A stretch of DNA of 64,000 bases from Mariniphaga sp. (GTDB lineage: Bacteria > Bacteroidota > Bacteroidia > Bacteroidales > Prolixibacteraceae), in contig JAGXGA010000034.1 in assembly GCA_024636975.1 (NCBI GenBank), positions 1-64,000 of the forward strand, given 5' to 3'. Below the pieces are notes generated by a model. The model was not told the DNA's origin and searched no databases. It saw nothing but the letters and a program-made list of their open reading frames with translations. Each line of letters starts with the position of its first letter. Position 1 is the stretch's first letter. This document shows positions 43,016 to 52,388 of the stretch, in pieces. Position numbers and translations under genes: made by a program.

Positions 43016-43885
43016 ATGATACAAAAATCGGAATTGATACTTAATGGTGACGGCACCATCTTTCACCTGCATCTTAAACCGGAAAACCTGGCCGACAACA
43101 TAATACTGGTGGGCGACCAGGCGCGGGTTGATGCTGTGGCTCTATTATTTGACAGTATAGAATTTTCAACACAAAACAGGGAATTCAGAACCGTTACCGG
43201 TATTTATAGAGGAACACGCTTTACAGTTTTATCAACAGGAATTGGCACCGACAACATTGATATTGTACTGAATGAGCTGGATGCCCTTGTTAATATCGAT
43301 CTTGAAAAGCGGGAAATTAAAAAAGAAAAGAAGTCGCTTAAAATTGTTCGCATTGGCACCTCGGGCGGTTTACAAAGCGATCTGCAGGTAAATTCATTTG
43401 TGGTTTCCCAGAAATCCATCGGGTTCGATGGTATGCTGAATTTCTATGCCAACCGTGAGCAGGTTTGTGACCTGCCGTTTGAAAAAGCTTTTAAACAGTA
43501 TACAGGCTGGGATGAATCACTTCCTACCCCCTATGTTGTTGATGCATCCAATAAGCTGGTTTCAAAATTTACAGGGACTGAATTTATAAAAGGAGTAACC
43601 ATATCGGCACCCGGATTTTACGGTCCACAGGGACGGGTACTCCGGCTGCCGCTTGCCATGCCGCAACTGAACCGGCTAATTGAACAGTTCCGGTTCAATG
43701 ATTTGAAAATTACCAACTTTGAAATGGAAAGTTCGGCAATTTACGGACTTTCGAAAATGCTTGGCCACCAGGCACTTGCCGTGTGCCTGATCATTTCAAA
43801 CAGGGTGGCAGGACAAGCCAATGAAAACTATCATCCTGAGATGAAATTGCTGATTGAAAATGTATTAAATGCATTAATAAAATAA
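43016..43885 (+). CDS. Nucleoside phosphorylase (uridine phosphorylase-like)
   Basis: A 289-residue enzyme of the PNP/UDP family. Visible motifs are GDQARVDAVA at the phosphate site, STGIGTDNIDIVLNEL, RIGTSGGLQ and the ribose-binding FEMESSAIYGL; the last contains the Glu-Met-Glu that holds the sugar. It phosphorolyses nucleosides to base and ribose-1-phosphate; uridine or a related pyrimidine nucleoside is the likely substrate but the exact base is not settled by sequence. The next gene starts six bases after its stop, so the two form an operon. Confidence 0.9.
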   Translation: MIQKSELILNGDGTIFHLHLKPENLADNIILVGDQARVDAVALLFDSIEFSTQNREFRTVTGIYRGTRFTVLSTGIGTDNIDIVLNELDALVNIDLEKREIKKEKKSLKIVRIGTSGGLQSDLQVNSFVVSQKSIGFDGMLNFYANREQVCDLPFEKAFKQYTGWDESLPTPYVVDASNKLVSKFTGTEFIKGVTISAPGFYGPQGRVLRLPLAMPQLNRLIEQFRFNDLKITNFEMESSAIYGLSKMLGHQALAVCLIISNRVAGQANENYHPEMKLLIENVLNALIK

Positions 43886-43891
43886 ACCGGC

Positions 43892-44758
43892 ATGAACAAA
43901 AACAGGCTAAAGGCTTTAATAAATTTACTGGATGATCCTGACGACCTTGTTTTTGAAATGGTTGAGCAGGAATTGCTTAAAGAGAGTCACAGCATTATTC
44001 CCGTTCTGGAGGAAAAATGGGAAAGCAGTTTTGATGAAACCAGCCAGGAACGGATAGAGAACCTTATCCAGGATCTGCAGTTTAAGAAAACCAGGATGTT
44101 GCTGAAGGGTTGGATTGCTTCCCCGGAGCCCGACCTGCTTGATGGATTCTTTGTTGTTGACCGATTTCAATATCCTGATGTGAATGCCGAAGGGGTGCGC
44201 ATGAAAATAGATAAAATCAAAAATGACGTATGGCTTGAACTGAACGATTCCCTCACGTTACTGGAGAAGGTGACGGTACTGAACCATTTTCTTTTTAACG
44301 TTCACGGCTTCACAGTTAATCATAACAACATACAATCGCCCCAGAACTGTTACCTCAACCAGATGCTCGACACAAAGAAAGGCAATCCGGTTTCGCTTAG
44401 CCTGTTTTATGCAATGCTTGCCCGTCAGCTGGGATTGCCTGCACGGTTTATCGACTTTCCTAAAAACCCACTGGTAGCAATTGTCGACAGGGAACTGGCC
44501 ATGAAGGTACATGGCAAAAAATCCCAATCCGAAGTGTTGTTTTACATCAATCCATCGAACAAAGGATCCATTGCCAGCCGCAAGGAGGTGAAGTACCACC
44601 TTAAGAAGAATAATTATTTTCCTGAAGAAAAATACTCCGAGCCCCGTCCCGACCAGTTATTCATCCGCCGATTATTGGAATCACTGCACGAGGCATTTCA
44701 TTCGGTGGGGTTTACAGAAAAGGAAGATAGGGTGGCAGAGTTGCTGCAGTTGTTTTAG
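43892..44758 (+). CDS. SirB1/transglutaminase-like protein
   Basis: A 288-residue protein of the SirB1 (DUF1347-type transglutaminase-like) family. A helical N-terminus leads to the conserved core with NCYLNQMLDTKKGNPVSLSL and the helix YAMLARQLGLPARFIDFP, the equivalent of the transglutaminase Cys/His region; the Cys of NCYLN may not be the catalytic residue. It has no signal peptide. Members have no firm activity and often lie beside unrelated housekeeping genes. It follows the phosphorylase gene by six bases. Confidence 0.87.
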   Translation: MNKNRLKALINLLDDPDDLVFEMVEQELLKESHSIIPVLEEKWESSFDETSQERIENLIQDLQFKKTRMLLKGWIASPEPDLLDGFFVVDRFQYPDVNAEGVRMKIDKIKNDVWLELNDSLTLLEKVTVLNHFLFNVHGFTVNHNNIQSPQNCYLNQMLDTKKGNPVSLSLFYAMLARQLGLPARFIDFPKNPLVAIVDRELAMKVHGKKSQSEVLFYINPSNKGSIASRKEVKYHLKKNNYFPEEKYSEPRPDQLFIRRLLESLHEAFHSVGFTEKEDRVAELLQLF

Positions 44759-44764
44759 GATATT

Positions 44765-44806
44765 GGATTCCATCTTTATATGTTGCTGCTAAAGCAGATG
44801 GAATCC
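44765..44806 (+). terminator. Possible terminator after the SirB1 gene
   Basis: GGATTCCATC (44765-44774) and GATGGAATCC (44797-44806) form a perfect 10-bp stem with a 22-base loop, six bases after the stop codon. The following TTCACATATTATTC is only weakly T-rich. Confidence 0.45.
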
Positions 44807-45029
44807 TTCACATATTATTCAACCCCATGAGCCGTATTTACTAAACATTTGGCTCAAATATCAAATAAAATATGAGCCGAATGTATCATTTAATTGGTTC
44901 ATTTTAATAATACCAAATCTTACATGCCGAAACATATGTTTTATAACACCATTTCTCATCTTAACTACAAATCATTAAAATTCAATTTATTACTGAAAAA
45001 AAATAATAAAAAAAACGCCTATCTTAAGT

Positions 45030-45060
45030 TTGTTTTATAAATTGATGTTCCCTATATTTA
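45030..45060 (+). promoter_or_regulatory. Candidate promoter of the T9SS cargo gene
   Basis: TTG at 45030-45032, 20 bases, then TATATTTA (45053-45060), one base off the TAnnTTTG consensus. Transcription would begin near 45067, giving a 54-base leader. Confidence 0.4.
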
Positions 45061-45120
45061 TTATCAAAAACCACTCCTTCCAATCTGATTGGACTGAAGG
45101 TCACCTAAAATTAACTTGAT

Positions 45121-47346
45121 ATGAAAACCGGGTACGTTATAAAAATTCAGTCCTTGTTGATTGTTCTTCTGATTGCTGCCTGTCAATTAAGTACAGCACA
45201 GGAAAAATTACTTACAGAAAGCAAGCTGGTTGAACCGGGAAAACAGTGGGTGTTTCAAATTGCTTCCGGTGAACCGCCATGGGAAGTAACACATGATATG
45301 TGCTATGAAATCGAAAACGATACAATAATTGCGAATGAAAATTATAAAAAGCTTCTGTTGACACAGAATTGCACACAGACCCAGGAAATCAGAGGATTTA
45401 TACGGGAAACTGATAACGGTAAAGTTTTTTTTCTTAGCAATGATATTCATCCTGAGAAAGAATACCTGTTGTACGATTTTGGAATGCAGGTGGGTGATAC
45501 CACATTTTATGAATACGAACAGACTACTTATTATTATGCGCTGGATTCTACAGGAACAAATGAAGACGACCGCAAATTATTTTACATTTCCGAATCAACT
45601 GGCCGAAGGGAAATCTGGATAGAAGGTGTCGGCGCAACAATAGGACTGCTGAATGAAACAATGACCGGGGGCTCCCAAACATTTACCTGTTGCATTTTGA
45701 ATAATGAACTGCTGTATCAGAATGGTTATGGGAGTTGCTTTTTTGAGGAAAATGATAGTTTAACTGTATTTTCTCAACCTTTCTGGAGCATTGCAGAAGA
45801 TGATACTTCCTACAACAAATCACATGTAACCGATATAGCATTGTTCCAGGACTCCATAATTCTGGTCGGAGGTATAGTGAACGATGCTTCATGCTCCTAT
45901 CATAATCTGTTTGCTTATAATTTTAAGGGACAAAAGCTTTGGAATATTCAGCGTGCCTGTGATGTCATTGCTACGGATACAAATTATATCTACACTGCAG
46001 GATATGATATAGGTGCCGATGATGCAATAGGAGATGAACACCTCATTTTATCAAAATACGATAAGAAAGGAAATGAAATATTCAGTATTGGATATCCGGA
46101 GGTTCCCCATAATTATTTTGAATTTAAACCTCAGAATATGGATGTTGCAGGTGACGGTACTGTTTTAATAAGCTTCGGCAAATTGGTATTTAAATCCGAT
46201 ATTAACGGTACAAAAATCCAGGAATATCAATTAACTGCCCTAGCAGATGTCAAAGGAATTTTTTCACTGGATCGGTTAACTTATTTGATTTACTCTCAAA
46301 ATCAAATTTATAAATCAGATAGTTCATTTGTTCTGACTGATTCCATTTCATTTTCCGGCAGCATAAATAAAGTGCTTTTAGAAAATGATACTGTTTATGC
46401 TTTATTGGATAATAACCTGGTAAGGCTTGATGCCAGCCTCAATACTATCGACACACTTATGCACTTTTCTGCTGAGGCAAGTGATATGGAATTTTACGAT
46501 GATAACCTGTGGGTGCAAATTAATGAACCCGACAGTATAAAACTGCTTCATGTAAAATCCAGTAATATTGCCGAAACGTTCTCCTTTGAAAAGCTATCCG
46601 AGGTCAAAGGATTTATTGCTACAAAAAACAGATTTACGTTTATCGGAAATTCATTTACAGATCAAATCGGCCTGTATAATTATAAGGCAAGCGATTTAAC
46701 CGGTACAGCATTGCATTTACCGGATATTGAATTGGTTGATTTTAATATTGATAGCATTTCTCTTGTATATACTGCTGTTTTAGATGAAGAATTAGTTTTG
46801 ACCGGATTTCGTTTTAATACGGAACTGACGGTAAAAAACAACGGGCAGGACACCATTCATAGTTTTTCTGTTTTTTCTTATTTAAAGGGAAATGACAATT
46901 GTGCCCAAAATTATTTATACCAGAAATTTACAGGTCTTGAAATACTGCCAGACCAAACGCAAACAGTTAAATTAAAACGTGCATACCAGGAAGGAGTTAA
47001 CAACAATCAGTTGTGCTTTGAATGCCTGGCTCCAAATTCAAAACTGGAAAAACAAACCGCTAACAATTCCCTATGTAAAACATTTACGATTACCGGAATT
47101 GAAAACAGGGTTCAATCTGCAGTAAAGGTATTTCCAAATCCATTTGCTGATTATTTGACAATTGAGGATGCTTCTTTGAAAATTACATATATTCAGATTA
47201 TGGATATGAATGGTAAGATTTTACTAAATAAGGCACCAACAGGCCAAAGGACAACAATTGAGACGAGTAACCTGCACCCAGGCCCCTACATTTTAAAAAT
47301 TTATTCAACAGGAAAAGGTGACGCCCAACTGATAATAAAAAAATGA
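45121..47346 (+). CDS. Secreted protein with type IX secretion sorting domain
   Basis: A 741-residue protein. Residues 1-26 are a signal peptide (LLIVLLIAACQLSTAQ). The middle (about 30-650) is Asp/Ser/Thr-rich beta structure without a family I recognise; parts resemble a beta-propeller (DNNLVRLDASLNTIDTLMHF). The last 80 residues are a clear T9SS sorting domain, starting VFPNPFADYLTIED and ending YILKIYSTGKGDAQLIIKK. The protein should cross the outer membrane by the Por system and be attached to the surface or released. A Cys pair near residues 190 (TCCIL) may form a disulfide. It stands alone with its own promoter candidate. Confidence 0.9.
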   Translation: MKTGYVIKIQSLLIVLLIAACQLSTAQEKLLTESKLVEPGKQWVFQIASGEPPWEVTHDMCYEIENDTIIANENYKKLLLTQNCTQTQEIRGFIRETDNGKVFFLSNDIHPEKEYLLYDFGMQVGDTTFYEYEQTTYYYALDSTGTNEDDRKLFYISESTGRREIWIEGVGATIGLLNETMTGGSQTFTCCILNNELLYQNGYGSCFFEENDSLTVFSQPFWSIAEDDTSYNKSHVTDIALFQDSIILVGGIVNDASCSYHNLFAYNFKGQKLWNIQRACDVIATDTNYIYTAGYDIGADDAIGDEHLILSKYDKKGNEIFSIGYPEVPHNYFEFKPQNMDVAGDGTVLISFGKLVFKSDINGTKIQEYQLTALADVKGIFSLDRLTYLIYSQNQIYKSDSSFVLTDSISFSGSINKVLLENDTVYALLDNNLVRLDASLNTIDTLMHFSAEASDMEFYDDNLWVQINEPDSIKLLHVKSSNIAETFSFEKLSEVKGFIATKNRFTFIGNSFTDQIGLYNYKASDLTGTALHLPDIELVDFNIDSISLVYTAVLDEELVLTGFRFNTELTVKNNGQDTIHSFSVFSYLKGNDNCAQNYLYQKFTGLEILPDQTQTVKLKRAYQEGVNNNQLCFECLAPNSKLEKQTANNSLCKTFTITGIENRVQSAVKVFPNPFADYLTIEDASLKITYIQIMDMNGKILLNKAPTGQRTTIETSNLHPGPYILKIYSTGKGDAQLIIKK

Positions 47347-47389
47347 AGATGCTCACTTATGTTACAGCTTTAAAATTCATTAATAAGAA

Positions 47390-47485
47390 ATGAAATTAAT
47401 AAACGATTCAAACAATAAACTAAACGCATTTGGATTATTTCTTGTTCTCATGATATTACTAATCATAAGAATGCTATGGGGTTAA
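47390..47485 (+). CDS. Possible 31-residue single-helix membrane peptide
   Basis: A short ATG frame encoding a polar head (MKLINDSNNKLNAFG) and a hydrophobic helix (LFLVLMILLIIRMLWG) ending in a stop. It lies 43 bases after the T9SS gene in the same direction, with an A-rich sequence (TAATAAGAA) before the ATG. It is too short to prove; the helix pattern is the only support. Confidence 0.35.
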   Translation: MKLINDSNNKLNAFGLFLVLMILLIIRMLWG

Positions 47486-47603
47486 AAGTACATTGAGCAA
47501 AGAATGATTAAGTACATGTTCTATCTAAAACAAGTTCCTAGGGAACCTAGGTTTGGGCAGGTATGGATTCCACAGCAAAAAAGATGGATTCCCTGTTCAT
47601 GCC

Positions 47604-48608
47604 TTACATCAAAATATCTTTGCAATACTCCACACATTTAATAATTTCCTTCTGCGCATTTGAACCTTCAGGAACCGGATATTCCAGTTCAATGTCACAA
47701 TAGATGGGCCATTTGTTCTTCCTGATTAAGTTCAGGATATCAGCAATGGGCGTATCGCCTTCTCCCCAGGGCATATTGGTATTGGCCGGGGTGGCATTCT
47801 TGCCGGTCTTGTCCTTTAAATGGATGCTGTAAATGCGGTTGTGCAGTCGTTCCAGCACTTCATTGGGGTGATTGCCCGTAGCACCAAAATAATGGCCCAC
47901 ATCGAAGTTCAGCATGTTATGGGATGAGTACGAAAGAAATTCATCAAATGAAAAGCCGGGCTCACCGGGCTGTGCATGATTGTGGTATATTGCATACATA
48001 TTGTGCCTTTCAGCAAACTTTCCTAATCGTGCACACGCTTCATGACCTATCTCATTTGTAATTCCGTCGGCTCCCAGAATTTTGGCTGCAGTAAAGGCAT
48101 AATTGATTTCTTCTTCGCTCCAGCTGGCAGGGGCAAATTTCACGATGTGCAGGTTAACACCCGCCTTGTTAAACATCCTTCGCAGATCACGGTACTTATT
48201 CAAAGGGGCAGAAAGTCTCCATTTACGCTGCCGTTCGGCAATAATATCCGCCTCGCGTTGATAAGCTGTCAGCTCTGCCTCAGTGGCATCACGTGAGGGC
48301 CTCGGAGCTGATGGAGGTATTCCGGCATATTCTTCTGCCACATTTCCCATAAGTTCAATGGAGCTTATGCCAGCTTCAACACAATAATTTAGGATATCCT
48401 TGGCCGTTGAAGGCATGCTGCGCCAGCTATAAGTTATAGCTCCTATCTGAACTCCTTTGAACCGGGAGTCTGGTTTCTGAATGCTTCCCAATGATCCTGC
48501 AAATACCGACGGAGACAATGAAAGGACGGTGGCAACAGTTGCGGCTGAGCCTATAAACCTTCGGCGGGTTACCCCTCTCCCACTGCCTAAATTGATAATG
48601 TTATCCAT
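47604..48608 (-). CDS. Tat-exported sugar phosphate isomerase/epimerase-like protein
   Basis: A 334-residue AP_endonuc_2 (xylose isomerase-like TIM barrel) protein. Its N-terminus is a twin-arginine signal (VTRRRFIGSAATVATVLSL), so it should be folded with its metal before export. The barrel shows the metal-site segments SSIELMGNVAEEY, ITNEIGHEA, IYHNHAQPGE, NFDVGHY, IHLKDK and DIELEYP. Known relatives isomerise or epimerise sugars, or act on 3-keto-glucose or inosose. It is a single gene. A functional link with the Gfo/Idh/MocA and DUF1080 genes far upstream is only suggested by family habits. Confidence 0.9.
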   Translation of the reverse strand: MDNIINLGSGRGVTRRRFIGSAATVATVLSLSPSVFAGSLGSIQKPDSRFKGVQIGAITYSWRSMPSTAKDILNYCVEAGISSIELMGNVAEEYAGIPPSAPRPSRDATEAELTAYQREADIIAERQRKWRLSAPLNKYRDLRRMFNKAGVNLHIVKFAPASWSEEEINYAFTAAKILGADGITNEIGHEACARLGKFAERHNMYAIYHNHAQPGEPGFSFDEFLSYSSHNMLNFDVGHYFGATGNHPNEVLERLHNRIYSIHLKDKTGKNATPANTNMPWGEGDTPIADILNLIRKNKWPIYCDIELEYPVPEGSNAQKEIIKCVEYCKDILM

Positions 48609-48805
48609 GAAAGTAGCTATTGGTTAATCAGGTTAAAAATAAGGGTTTTTAATTTATAAATTAAAGCATCTTTAGATTAAACAACTAAATGTTTAAAATT
48701 AAAGTGCGAAGGTTCTAGGCTAAGCCTTCGCGCAGGATTATAATTCAGTAAATTTCATTCAGCAGATGAACTGAAAGTCACCAGATGAATGAGGTTACCC
48801 CAAAA

Positions 48806-48836
48806 TAAAAACGGCCTGAAATCAGGCCGTTTTTAT
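48806..48836 (-). terminator. Terminator of the ribosomal cluster
   Basis: A strong stem ACGGCCTG / CAGGCCGT with loop AAAT, flanked by A-tract and T-tract on both sides so it can end transcripts from either direction. It begins 18 bases after the rplQ stop. Confidence 0.9.
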
Positions 48837-48853
48837 AATATCTTGAATAATAA

Positions 48854-49444
48854 CTATTCTTCTTTCTTGTCGCCTTCAGGCTCGGCTGCAGGTTCATCTT
48901 TAGCTACCTGTTTAGGAGCTTCAGCCTTAGGTTGTTCCTTTGGCTGTTCTTTTGCAGGAGCTTCAGCTTTTGGTTTTTCCTTTTTGCCGGTTTCAGCAGC
49001 AGGAGTTTCTGTTTTTGCACTCCCACCACGACGTGAACGACGACGTTTTGGTTTTGCAGCTTCTTCACCTGTTTTCAGCATGGCTTCATTGTAATCCACC
49101 AATTCGATGATGCACATTTCAGCATTATCTCCCAAACGATTACCGGTGCGAAGGATGCGTGTGTACCCACCCGGACGGTCGGCTACTTTTACAGCCACAT
49201 CGCGGAACAGTTCCGAAACGGCTTCCTTGTTCTGCAGATGGCTGAACACTATCCTGCGTGAATGTGTAGTATCGTCTTTTGCCTTTGTAATGAGCGGTTC
49301 AACATACGTACGCAACGCTTTTGCCTTGGCCAGTGTTGTTGAAATGCGTTTGCTTTCAATAAGCGAGCTGGCCATGTTCGACAGCAATGCCTTACGGTGT
49401 GAACTGGTACGGCCTAAATGATTTATTTTCTTATTATGTCTCAT
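48854..49444 (-). CDS. rplQ: 50S ribosomal protein L17 with acidic/Ala-Lys tail
   Basis: L17 of the large subunit (binds 23S rRNA near the exit tunnel). Residues 1-125 are normal ([18 protein letters not shown]). Residues about 130-196 are an extra Pro/Ala/Lys/Glu tail with an Arg-rich patch ([14 protein letters not shown]) and repeats of the type [13 protein letters not shown], where most L17 proteins stop. It is the last gene of the cluster. Confidence 0.97.
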   Translation of the reverse strand: MRHNKKINHLGRTSSHRKALLSNMASSLIESKRISTTLAKAKALRTYVEPLITKAKDDTTHSRRIVFSHLQNKEAVSELFRDVAVKVADRPGGYTRILRTGNRLGDNAEMCIIELVDYNEAMLKTGEEAAKPKRRRSRRGGSAKTETPAAETGKKEKPKAEAPAKEQPKEQPKAEAPKQVAKDEPAAEPEGDKKEE

Positions 49445-49450
49445 TGCCTG

Positions 49451-50443
49451 TTATTCCTTGTCAAGTTTATACTTACTTATATCCATTCCAAAACTTAACC
49501 CCATATTATCGAGCAGGTCATCGAGTTCGGTAAGCGATTTTTTACCAAAATTCCTGAATTTAAGTAAGTCGTTCCGGTTGTAGGTAACCAGGTCACCCAA
49601 AGTATCAACGTCGGCTGCTTTAAGGCAGTTCAGCGCCCTCACTGAAAGATCGAGATCTACCAGTTTGGTTTTAAGCAGCTGACGCATGTGCAGAACTTCT
49701 TCATCAAATTCTTCATTTGCAAATTTTTCATCCGAATCGAGTGTAATCTTTTCATCGGAGAACAACATGAAATGATAGATAAGGATTTTAGCAGCTTCTT
49801 TCAGTGCGTCCTTTGGAAGGATGGAACCATCGGTTGCGATTTCGAGAATCAGCTTTTCGTAGTCGGTTTTCTGTTCAACCCTGAAGTTTTCAACAGAATA
49901 CTTCACTTTTTTAATGGGCGTGTAAATAGAATCGATGGCGATTACACCGAATTCTGCTTCTTCCTGTTTGTTTTCCATAGCAGGAATGTATCCACGTCCT
50001 TTGCTGATGGTAATTTCCATCTGAAGTTTTACATCAGGCTCCATACGGCATATAACCATGTCGGGGTTAAGTACCCTGAATCCGGTCATAAATTTATTTA
50101 TTTCGCCAGCAGTAAATTCTTCCTGTCCGGAAATGGTAACCGTCACCTTTTCAGTGTCGAAATCTTCCACTTCATTTTTAAACCGAACCTGCTTCAGATT
50201 AAGGATTATATCTGTAACATCTTCAATAACTCCCTTAATCGTAGAAAATTCATGGTCTACCCCTTCAATTTTCACAGTAGTGATTGCATACCCCTCAAGC
50301 GATGACAGCAGAATCCGGCGCAGAGCATTGCCAATGGTAATGCCATATCCTGGCTCCAACGGACGGAATTCAAATTTCCCGACCTTATTGTCGGACTCTA
50401 TCATTATCACCTTATCGGGTTTTTGGAATGCTAATATTGCCAT
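49451..50443 (-). CDS. rpoA: RNA polymerase alpha subunit
   Basis: A 330-residue subunit. The N-terminal dimerisation domain ([21 protein letters not shown]) and the C-terminal helix-hairpin-helix domain ([32 protein letters not shown]) are both complete; the C-terminal domain binds regulators and UP elements. It lies between rpsD and rplQ, the usual alpha operon order. Confidence 0.98.
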   Translation of the reverse strand: MAILAFQKPDKVIMIESDNKVGKFEFRPLEPGYGITIGNALRRILLSSLEGYAITTVKIEGVDHEFSTIKGVIEDVTDIILNLKQVRFKNEVEDFDTEKVTVTISGQEEFTAGEINKFMTGFRVLNPDMVICRMEPDVKLQMEITISKGRGYIPAMENKQEEAEFGVIAIDSIYTPIKKVKYSVENFRVEQKTDYEKLILEIATDGSILPKDALKEAAKILIYHFMLFSDEKITLDSDEKFANEEFDEEVLHMRQLLKTKLVDLDLSVRALNCLKAADVDTLGDLVTYNRNDLLKFRNFGKKSLTELDDLLDNMGLSFGMDISKYKLDKE

Positions 50444-50461
50444 AATAACCTAAGTAAATTT

Positions 50462-51070
50462 TTATTTTGAATACAACTCTACGATAAGTTGTTCTTTAAT
50501 GTTTTCAGGTATTTCTTCACGTTCAGGAACGTTGAGGAATTTCCCTGCCATCTGGGTATTATCCCATTCCAGCCATTCGTAGCGGGTGCTCCGGCGTGAG
50601 TGCAATGAGTCAGTAATTTCTTCCATCGCTTTCGACCGTTCCCTGACACCAACGAGGTCTCCCGATTTCACCTGGTAAGATGGAATGTTCACTACCTTTC
50701 CGTTAACTACAATATGTTTGTGCGTTACAAACTGACGGGCAGCGTCCCGTGTTTTGGCAATTCCCAGCCGGAAAACTACGTTGTCGAGCCTCGACTCGAG
50801 CATCTGCAGCAATACCTCACCGGTAATCCCCTTAGATGAAGAAGCCTTTTCAAACAGGTTTCGGAACTGACGTTCCAACACACCGTATGTGTATTTCGCT
50901 TTTTGCTTTTCTTTTAACTGAAGTCCGTATTCCGACACTTTCCTCCTGCGGGCTGACATGCCATGCATTCCAGGAGGATAATTTTTATGTTCAAATACTT
51001 TATCGGGTCCGAAAATTGGTTCACCAAATTTACGGGCAATTTTAGACTTTGGTCCTCTATATCTAGCCAT
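50462..51070 (-). CDS. rpsD: 30S ribosomal protein S4
   Basis: A 202-residue S4, which binds 16S rRNA early in assembly; in other bacteria it represses the alpha operon. The N-terminus ([21 protein letters not shown]) has no Cys cluster, so it is the zinc-free form. The S4 RNA-binding motif is [20 protein letters not shown]. Confidence 0.98.
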   Translation of the reverse strand: MARYRGPKSKIARKFGEPIFGPDKVFEHKNYPPGMHGMSARRRKVSEYGLQLKEKQKAKYTYGVLERQFRNLFEKASSSKGITGEVLLQMLESRLDNVVFRLGIAKTRDAARQFVTHKHIVVNGKVVNIPSYQVKSGDLVGVRERSKAMEEITDSLHSRRSTRYEWLEWDNTQMAGKFLNVPEREEIPENIKEQLIVELYSK

Positions 51071-51088
51071 TACCTTTTCGATTTAAAA

Positions 51089-51478
51089 TTAAACACGTCT
51101 TCTTTTAGGAGGCCTGCAACCATTGTGTGGCAACGGCGTTACATCAACGATCTCTGTTACCTGGATACCTACTGTCGCAAGTGCCCTGATAGCAGATTCC
51201 CGGCCGTTCCCCGGGCCTTTCACAAACACCTTAACTTTACGCAAACCTAGGTCGTAGGCGGTTTTGGAACATTCTTCCGATGCAACCTGTGCAGCATACG
51301 GAGTATTCTTTTTTGAACCGCGAAAGCCTTTTTTACCAGCTGATGACCAGGAGATAACTTCTCCGTTCATATTAGTCAGCGTAACAATGATGTTATTAAA
51401 AGAAGAATGAACGTGGGCCATTCCATTGGCTTCCACAACAACCACTCTTTTTTTACTTGTTCCTGTTTTTTTTGCCAT
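51089..51478 (-). CDS. rpsK: 30S ribosomal protein S11
   Basis: A 129-residue S11, platform protein of the small subunit near the E site. The motif [16 protein letters not shown] and the end [13 protein letters not shown] are typical. It lies 12 bases downstream of rpsM. Confidence 0.98.
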   Translation of the reverse strand: MAKKTGTSKKRVVVVEANGMAHVHSSFNNIIVTLTNMNGEVISWSSAGKKGFRGSKKNTPYAAQVASEECSKTAYDLGLRKVKVFVKGPGNGRESAIRALATVGIQVTEIVDVTPLPHNGCRPPKRRRV

Positions 51479-51490
51479 AATTCAAATACC

Positions 51491-51868
51491 TTATTTAGTG
51501 GCCATTTTTTTGTTCGCAACCGTTTTACGTTTTCCTTTACGGGTACGGGCATTGTTTTTGGTACTCTGACCTCTTACAGGCAACCCGATACGGTGACGAA
51601 TGCCACGGTAACATCCAATATCCATTAACCGTTTAATATTCATCTGAACCTCAGAACGAAGTTCACCTTCCACTTTAAACTGGCTGTTAATCACTTCACG
51701 GATAGCTCCAAACTGATCGTCATCCCAGTCCTGAACTTTCATATCAGGGTCAACGCCGGCCTCTTTCAGAACTTTATTTGCCCTGCTCCGGCCAATGCCA
51801 TAAATATAGGTGAGGGCAATCTCACCTCTTTTATTATTTGGTATATCAACACCAACAATTCGTGCCAT
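51491..51868 (-). CDS. rpsM: 30S ribosomal protein S13
   Basis: A 125-residue S13, which contacts tRNA and the subunit bridge in the 30S head. It begins [20 protein letters not shown] and contains [17 protein letters not shown]; the basic tail [11 protein letters not shown] is normal. Confidence 0.98.
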   Translation of the reverse strand: MARIVGVDIPNNKRGEIALTYIYGIGRSRANKVLKEAGVDPDMKVQDWDDDQFGAIREVINSQFKVEGELRSEVQMNIKRLMDIGCYRGIRHRIGLPVRGQSTKNNARTRKGKRKTVANKKMATK

Positions 51869-51895
51869 ACAAATTCTTTTTATTCAGATTAATGA

Positions 51896-52012
51896 TTATC
51901 CCTGACGTTGTTTAAACTTAGGATTCTTTTTATTAATCACATACAAGCGCCCTTTCCTGCGAACAATTTTGCAGTCAGCGCTGCGCTTTTTAACTGAAGT
52001 ACGCGTTTTCAT
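51896..52012 (-). CDS. rpmJ: 50S ribosomal protein L36, zinc-free form
   Basis: A 38-residue protein: [19 protein letters not shown] then [19 protein letters not shown]. Of the usual CxxC...C...H zinc ligands only one Cys remains, so it is the C-minus type. It is too short for standard gene finders and lies between infA and rpsM, its standard place. Confidence 0.95.
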   Translation of the reverse strand: MKTRTSVKKRSADCKIVRRKGRLYVINKKNPKFKQRQG

Positions 52013-52024
52013 TCTATATATCAA

Positions 52025-52246
52025 TTAATTTTTATACCTAAACGTTATCCTGCCTTTTGTTAAATCATAAGGAGACATTTCAACTTTTACCTTATCACCA
52101 GGTAAAATTTTTATGTAATGCATCCGCATTTTTCCTGAAATATGAGCAGTAATAACATGCCCGTTTTCAAGTTCCACACGAAACATTGCATTCGACAATG
52201 CTTCTATAATTGTACCGTCTTGTTCAATCGAAGACTGCTTCGCCAT
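52025..52246 (-). CDS. infA: Translation initiation factor IF-1
   Basis: A 73-residue S1-fold protein ([39 protein letters not shown]) that binds the ribosomal A site at initiation. It opens the second half of the cluster after a 142-base gap in which a TATCTTTG box is present, and it is followed by rpmJ. Confidence 0.97.
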   Translation of the reverse strand: MAKQSSIEQDGTIIEALSNAMFRVELENGHVITAHISGKMRMHYIKILPGDKVKVEMSPYDLTKGRITFRYKN

Positions 52247-52314
52247 AAAAAAATAACCTTTCTAGTTTTTGTCAGATGTTGTTCAACAATCAGTTGCTTT
52301 GTTTAAATTTTTTG

Positions 52315-52322
52315 CAAAGATA
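52315..52322 (-). promoter_or_regulatory. Candidate -7 box upstream of infA
   Basis: On the minus strand the box reads TATCTTTG, a full match to TAnnTTTG, about 69 bases before the infA ATG. I find no TTG at the ideal spacing upstream, so it is a half-promoter only. It would let infA to rplQ be transcribed apart from the secY part. Confidence 0.45.
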
Positions 52323-52388
52323 TAACAAGCAATTCATATTGCATAACATCTATCTCCTTAATAATGATTTAATAGACTTTCATTCACA

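Larger units (their letters stand above)
44759..45120. other. Intergenic stretch with a hairpin and a candidate promoter
   Basis: 362 bp. A 10-bp inverted repeat (listed) sits just after the SirB1 stop. The middle has short imperfect copies of TGAGCCG that I cannot interpret. A TTG-N20-TATATTTA promoter candidate is near the end. Confidence 0.5.

Noticed and set aside
49688-50305. Open frame of 205 codons on the plus strand
   Set aside because: Antisense to rpoA, with a biased residue content (many Phe, His, Asn) typical of a shadow frame.
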